8,300 nt of DNA. Source: an uncultured Lachnospira sp. Lineage in GTDB: Bacteria > Bacillota > Clostridia > Lachnospirales > Lachnospiraceae. A program made the position numbers and the translations under genes. Below, piece by piece: positions 6,095 to 8,300 of this stretch. The DNA lies in the NCBI GenBank assembly GCA_900772425.1, contig CAAHEK010000197.1, positions 1 to 8,300 on the forward strand. Direction: 5' to 3'. The notes below the pieces were generated by a model. That model was not told the DNA's origin and did not search any database. It saw only the letters and a program-made list of their open reading frames with translations. The first letter of the stretch is position 1, and every line of letters starts with the position of its first letter.

Positions 6095-7020
6095 CTGTTA
6101 AAATCCTTTTTATTTAATTTATCAAGCTGTGCTATCACTTCTGTATCTACATAATTAATATCATCGTCTTCGGTATATCTGTAATCATCCAACGATTTCT
6201 TGATATTTTCTATATTATTAACAACATTTTTATTATTCTTAATGCACATCGAAACAATAAGTGCATTAATTATACTTAAAGGCGCAACCAAAGAATCTGC
6301 TATTGATGCCATATCACTTTTTGCAAACAGATTACATGACGAATACATATTCATAGGAGAATGTTTGCTGTCTGTTATTGAAATCACCCTTGCATTCTTA
6401 TTATTAGCAAATTCCATAGCCTTTAAAGTTCTCATTGAATACCTAGGAAAACTGATTCCAATAACAACATCATTTTCCCCAACATGAATTAACTGCTCAA
6501 ACAATTCATTGGTATTGCCGCTTTCCACCATAAAAACATTCTTTCTTACCACTCTTAGGTAATATGCAAGAAATGCCGCAAGTGGTGCGCAGCTTCTTAC
6601 ACCAATAACATATACATTATCCGCATTAAGTATATCATCTACAGCCATACTAAACACCTTACTGTCAAGATTAGATAACGTATGTTCTATATTCTTTATA
6701 TCCATAGTCATAACATTATACGGTATTGTTTCAGTATCCATACTGCTGTTAGATATATCTATTTTCTCATATGAATACAGCTTGTCCTTAACAATGGCCT
6801 CCAGTGCTTTCTGTAACGCAGGATAGCCGCTTAAACCTATGGCAGCCGGAAAACGTACAACCGTTGACTCACTTACACCTGCTTTATTTCCTAACTGTGT
6901 TGCCGTGTAAAATGCACATTTTTCATAATGCTTAAGAATATAATCAGCTATCTTTTTATGTCCCTTACTAAGCTTTTCTCTTCTGACCCTTATACACTCT
7001 AAAATATCCACTTCACTCAT
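6091..7020 (-). CDS. MurR/RpiR-family transcriptional regulator (HTH plus SIS domain)
   Basis: The 309-residue protein has the two-part RpiR design. The N-terminal winged HTH (about 3-78) has its recognition region at NKAGVSESTVVRFPAAIGLSGY (45-66, key residues S50, T53, R56, G62, G65). The SIS sugar-phosphate-binding domain (about 120-260) contains VIGVRSCAPLAAFLAYYL (138-155) and GISFPRYSMRT (188-198). Known members sense phosphosugars such as MurNAc-6-phosphate, ribose-5-phosphate or glucose-6-phosphate; the ligand here is unknown. No sugar transporter or sugar-catabolic gene lies nearby, which is unusual for the family. A charged tail with EDDD follows the SIS domain. The start is the ATG at 7018-7020, six bases after GAGG (7027-7030), rather than an upstream in-frame codon that would include that site. 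It overlaps the flavoprotein gene by 4 bp. Confidence 0.92.
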   Translation of the reverse strand: MSEVDILECIRVRREKLSKGHKKIADYILKHYEKCAFYTATQLGNKAGVSESTVVRFPAAIGLSGYPALQKALEAIVKDKLYSYEKIDISNSSMDTETIPYNVMTMDIKNIEHTLSNLDSKVFSMAVDDILNADNVYVIGVRSCAPLAAFLAYYLRVVRKNVFMVESGNTNELFEQLIHVGENDVVIGISFPRYSMRTLKAMEFANNKNARVISITDSKHSPMNMYSSCNLFAKSDMASIADSLVAPLSIINALIVSMCIKNNKNVVNNIENIKKSLDDYRYTEDDDINYVDTEVIAQLDKLNKKDFNR

Positions 7021-7044
7021 ATATAACCTCAATGACAATATTTA

Positions 7045-7063
7045 ATGCAATTATAAAATATGC
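7045..7063 (-). promoter_or_regulatory. Candidate -10 within a TGCA-flanked inverted repeat before the regulator gene
   Basis: The 52-bp gap before the regulator gene holds a perfect TATAAT on the minus strand (7055-7050), with no recognisable -35 at 17 bp. It is enclosed by TGCA at both ends of a 19-bp imperfect inverted repeat (about 7046-7064), centred on the -10. Such a site could be an operator for autoregulation, but only the outer four bases and two inner pairs match, so chance is possible. Confidence 0.3.
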
Positions 7064-7072
7064 ACCATAACT

Positions 7073-7399
7073 CTACCTGAAATGTCTTTTTTTGCATTTG
7101 GGAGCACCTATTATTTCTGAAATAATAATACTCTCTTTTAATTTATCCCGCGATAATGAATATTTCTTTATTAAACCAGACGAATAACTGTTATTTTCTG
7201 TTGTTACAACCATTTCATTATCACAGGCATCAGGAAAAGTATTTATATTTTCCGTTTCATCTTTACACCCTTCAATATCGCAATCGTTAAGTTCACGTCT
7301 GTTTTCGTAAAAATGTTTTCTTAAACCTGATTTATCTAAATTTGATTTTACTGAGCCCGATTTATCTGAACGAGATTTTACTGAGCTTTTATTAATCAT
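7073..7399 (-). CDS. Hypothetical 108-residue polar protein coupled to floA
   Basis: I do not recognise this protein. It begins with a tandem ten-residue repeat ([10 protein letters not shown] at 6-15, [10 protein letters not shown] at 16-25) that makes the N-terminus basic and Ser-rich. A more acidic middle has Cys residues at 40, 45 and 59, and the end is basic (CKKRHFR). There is no signal peptide, membrane segment or known domain. The ATG at 7397-7399 overlaps the floA stop by 8 bp and has AGAGGGTGA (7413-7405) five bases upstream. A GTG three codons earlier (7406-7408) lies within that site and is less likely. The overlap and ribosome binding site argue for real translation, but the composition is low-complexity and the repeat is young-looking, so it may be poorly conserved or degenerate. 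The next gene starts 52 bp later. Confidence 0.55.
   Translation of the reverse strand: MINKSSVKSRSDKSGSVKSNLDKSGLRKHFYENRRELNDCDIEGCKDETENINTFPDACDNEMVVTTENNSYSSGLIKKYSLSRDKLKESIIISEIIGAPKCKKRHFR
7326..7385. repeat. Two tandem copies of a 30-bp unit
   Basis: 7326-7355 and 7356-7385 match at 25 of 30 positions, with four of the five differences clustered at unit positions 13-18. The unit length is a multiple of three, so it encodes the duplicated ten-residue segment of the small ORF without breaking its frame. Confidence 0.85.
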
Positions 7400-8300
7400 T
7401 AAGCTCACCCTCTTTTAAACTGCCAGTTGCACTTTCTCCGGCTATCTGTTCTCTCATCCTTGTATCAGCTTTAATATTCTGCATATCATAATAATCCATT
7501 ATGCCCATTTTGCCTTCACGAAGTGCATACGCAAGTGCCTTTGGAACCTCAGCTTCAGCCTCAACAACATAAGCTCTCATTTCCTGTTCTTTGGCAACAG
7601 CCATAGCTCTTCTTTCCTCAGCCTTAGCCTGTGCTATATTCTTATCAGCCTCAGCCTGTAAACTCTGCAAATGCGCACCTATATTTCTTCCGACATCTAT
7701 ATCTGCAATATCTATAGACAAAATCTCATAAGCAGTTCCTGCATCAAGTCCTTTGCTTAATACAAGTTTAGATATGTCATCAGGATTCTCAAGAACGCTC
7801 TTGTGTGAATCCGCAGAACCAACTGTTGTAACAATACCTTCACCAATTCTTGCAAGTATTGTTGATTCACCTGCTCCACCTACAAGTCTCTCAAGATTGG
7901 TTCTTACAGTAACTCTCGCCTTTACCAAAAGTTCAATACCATCTTTTGCGACTGCTGAAATATTAGGTGTTTCAATAACCTTAGGATTAACACTCATTTT
8001 CACAGCCTCAAGCACATCCCTTCCTGCAAGGTCAATTGCAGCTGCCTTCTCAAATGGAAGCTCTATGCCTGCTCTCTCTGAAGCTATTAATGCATCAACA
8101 ACGCCATCAACATTACCACCAGCAAGATAATGTGCCTCAAGCTGATTAGAGCTTAACTTAATACCTGCTTTCGTTGCCTTTATCAAAGGCATAACAATTC
8201 TTGCAGGAATTACTCTTCTAAGCCTCATACCAACAAGGTTAAACACATTAAGCTTAACACCGGCCGCTAACGCTGATATCCATAATCCAACAGGAACAAA
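7392..8300 (-). CDS. floA: FloA, flotillin-like membrane scaffold protein (5' end outside window)
   Basis: FloA proteins anchor in the inner leaflet and organise functional membrane microdomains. The frame is open to the window edge, giving 302 residues, so roughly the first 30 of about 330 are missing. The visible N-terminus [16 protein letters not shown] is part of the membrane-associated hairpin. It is followed by [22 protein letters not shown] (about 21-42, key residues G24, R26, R29, P32), a strong family signature. A PHB/SPFH-like region then leads into an Ala/Glu-rich helical stretch (about 200-255; [20 protein letters not shown]) and the conserved end [21 protein letters not shown]. 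An apparent GTG start at 8244-8246 is internal and should not be used. In Bacillus floA follows an nfeD-like gene; one may lie just beyond the window. The stop (7392-7394) overlaps the next ORF by 8 bp. Confidence 0.95.
   Translation of the reverse strand, partial: FVPVGLWISALAAGVKLNVFNLVGMRLRRVIPARIVMPLIKATKAGIKLSSNQLEAHYLAGGNVDGVVDALIASERAGIELPFEKAAAIDLAGRDVLEAVKMSVNPKVIETPNISAVAKDGIELLVKARVTVRTNLERLVGGAGESTILARIGEGIVTTVGSADSHKSVLENPDDISKLVLSKGLDAGTAYEILSIDIADIDVGRNIGAHLQSLQAEADKNIAQAKAEERRAMAVAKEQEMRAYVVEAEAEVPKALAYALREGKMGIMDYYDMQNIKADTRMREQIAGESATGSLKEGELND

Noticed and set aside
7753..8130. A 125-codon plus-strand open frame antisense to floA
   Set aside because: It mirrors the Ala-rich floA codons, has no family signature, and the floA call on the other strand is strong.
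8244..8246. GTG as the start of floA
   Set aside because: The frame stays open to the window edge and the preceding residues match the FloA membrane segment, so this is an internal Val.

Overview
The window is AT-rich, gene-dense chromosomal DNA. It most likely comes from a low-GC Firmicute of the class Clostridia, and Lachnospiraceae fits best. The evidence is the four-domain ribosomal protein S1 directly behind ispH and cmk, a YlmH-type S4 protein, a FloA flotillin, an HI0933/BaiN-type flavoprotein, strong GGAGG-type ribosome binding sites, and a chemotaxis methyltransferase that implies motility. Nothing looks like a phage, an insertion sequence, a CRISPR array, or an rRNA or tRNA gene. 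Genus-level placement is not possible from this sequence alone.

Layout, left to right. (1) At 3-302 (+) is the C-terminal end of a gene cut by the window edge, probably a YprB-type RNase H-like protein. Its last codons overlap the end of the convergent cheR (278-1066, -), and a symmetrical AT-rich hairpin sits in the overlap. (2) A 189-bp divergent spacer (1067-1255) separates cheR from ylmH (1256-2011, +) and holds a near-consensus promoter for ylmH. (3) A strong bidirectional hairpin terminator (2021-2070) closes ylmH and the long leftward gene train. (4) That train, read right to left on the minus strand, is floA (5' end beyond the window), a small unknown ORF coupled to it, a MurR/RpiR-family regulator, an HI0933/BaiN-family flavoprotein, cmk, ispH and rpsA.

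The minus-strand train is tightly packed. floA and the small ORF overlap by 8 bp, the regulator and flavoprotein share ATGA, the cmk-ispH gap is 18 bp, and ispH and rpsA overlap by 20 bp with the rpsA ribosome binding site inside ispH. The only larger gaps are 52 bp before the regulator and 95 bp before cmk, and both contain plausible but weak promoter elements. Most products are housekeeping: CMP/dCMP phosphorylation, the last step of the MEP isoprenoid pathway, and translation initiation. The sugar-phosphate-sensing type of regulator and the membrane-organising flotillin are accessory to these.

No clear new system is present. The observations most worth a second look are: a TTT-TGA site at the end of ispH where a +1 slip would fuse IspH to S1, recalling the natural IspH-S1 fusion proteins of Clostridia; a terminator-like hairpin lying before the stop codon of the leftmost gene; and the unrecognised 108-residue ORF, with a 30-bp tandem duplication, translationally coupled to floA.
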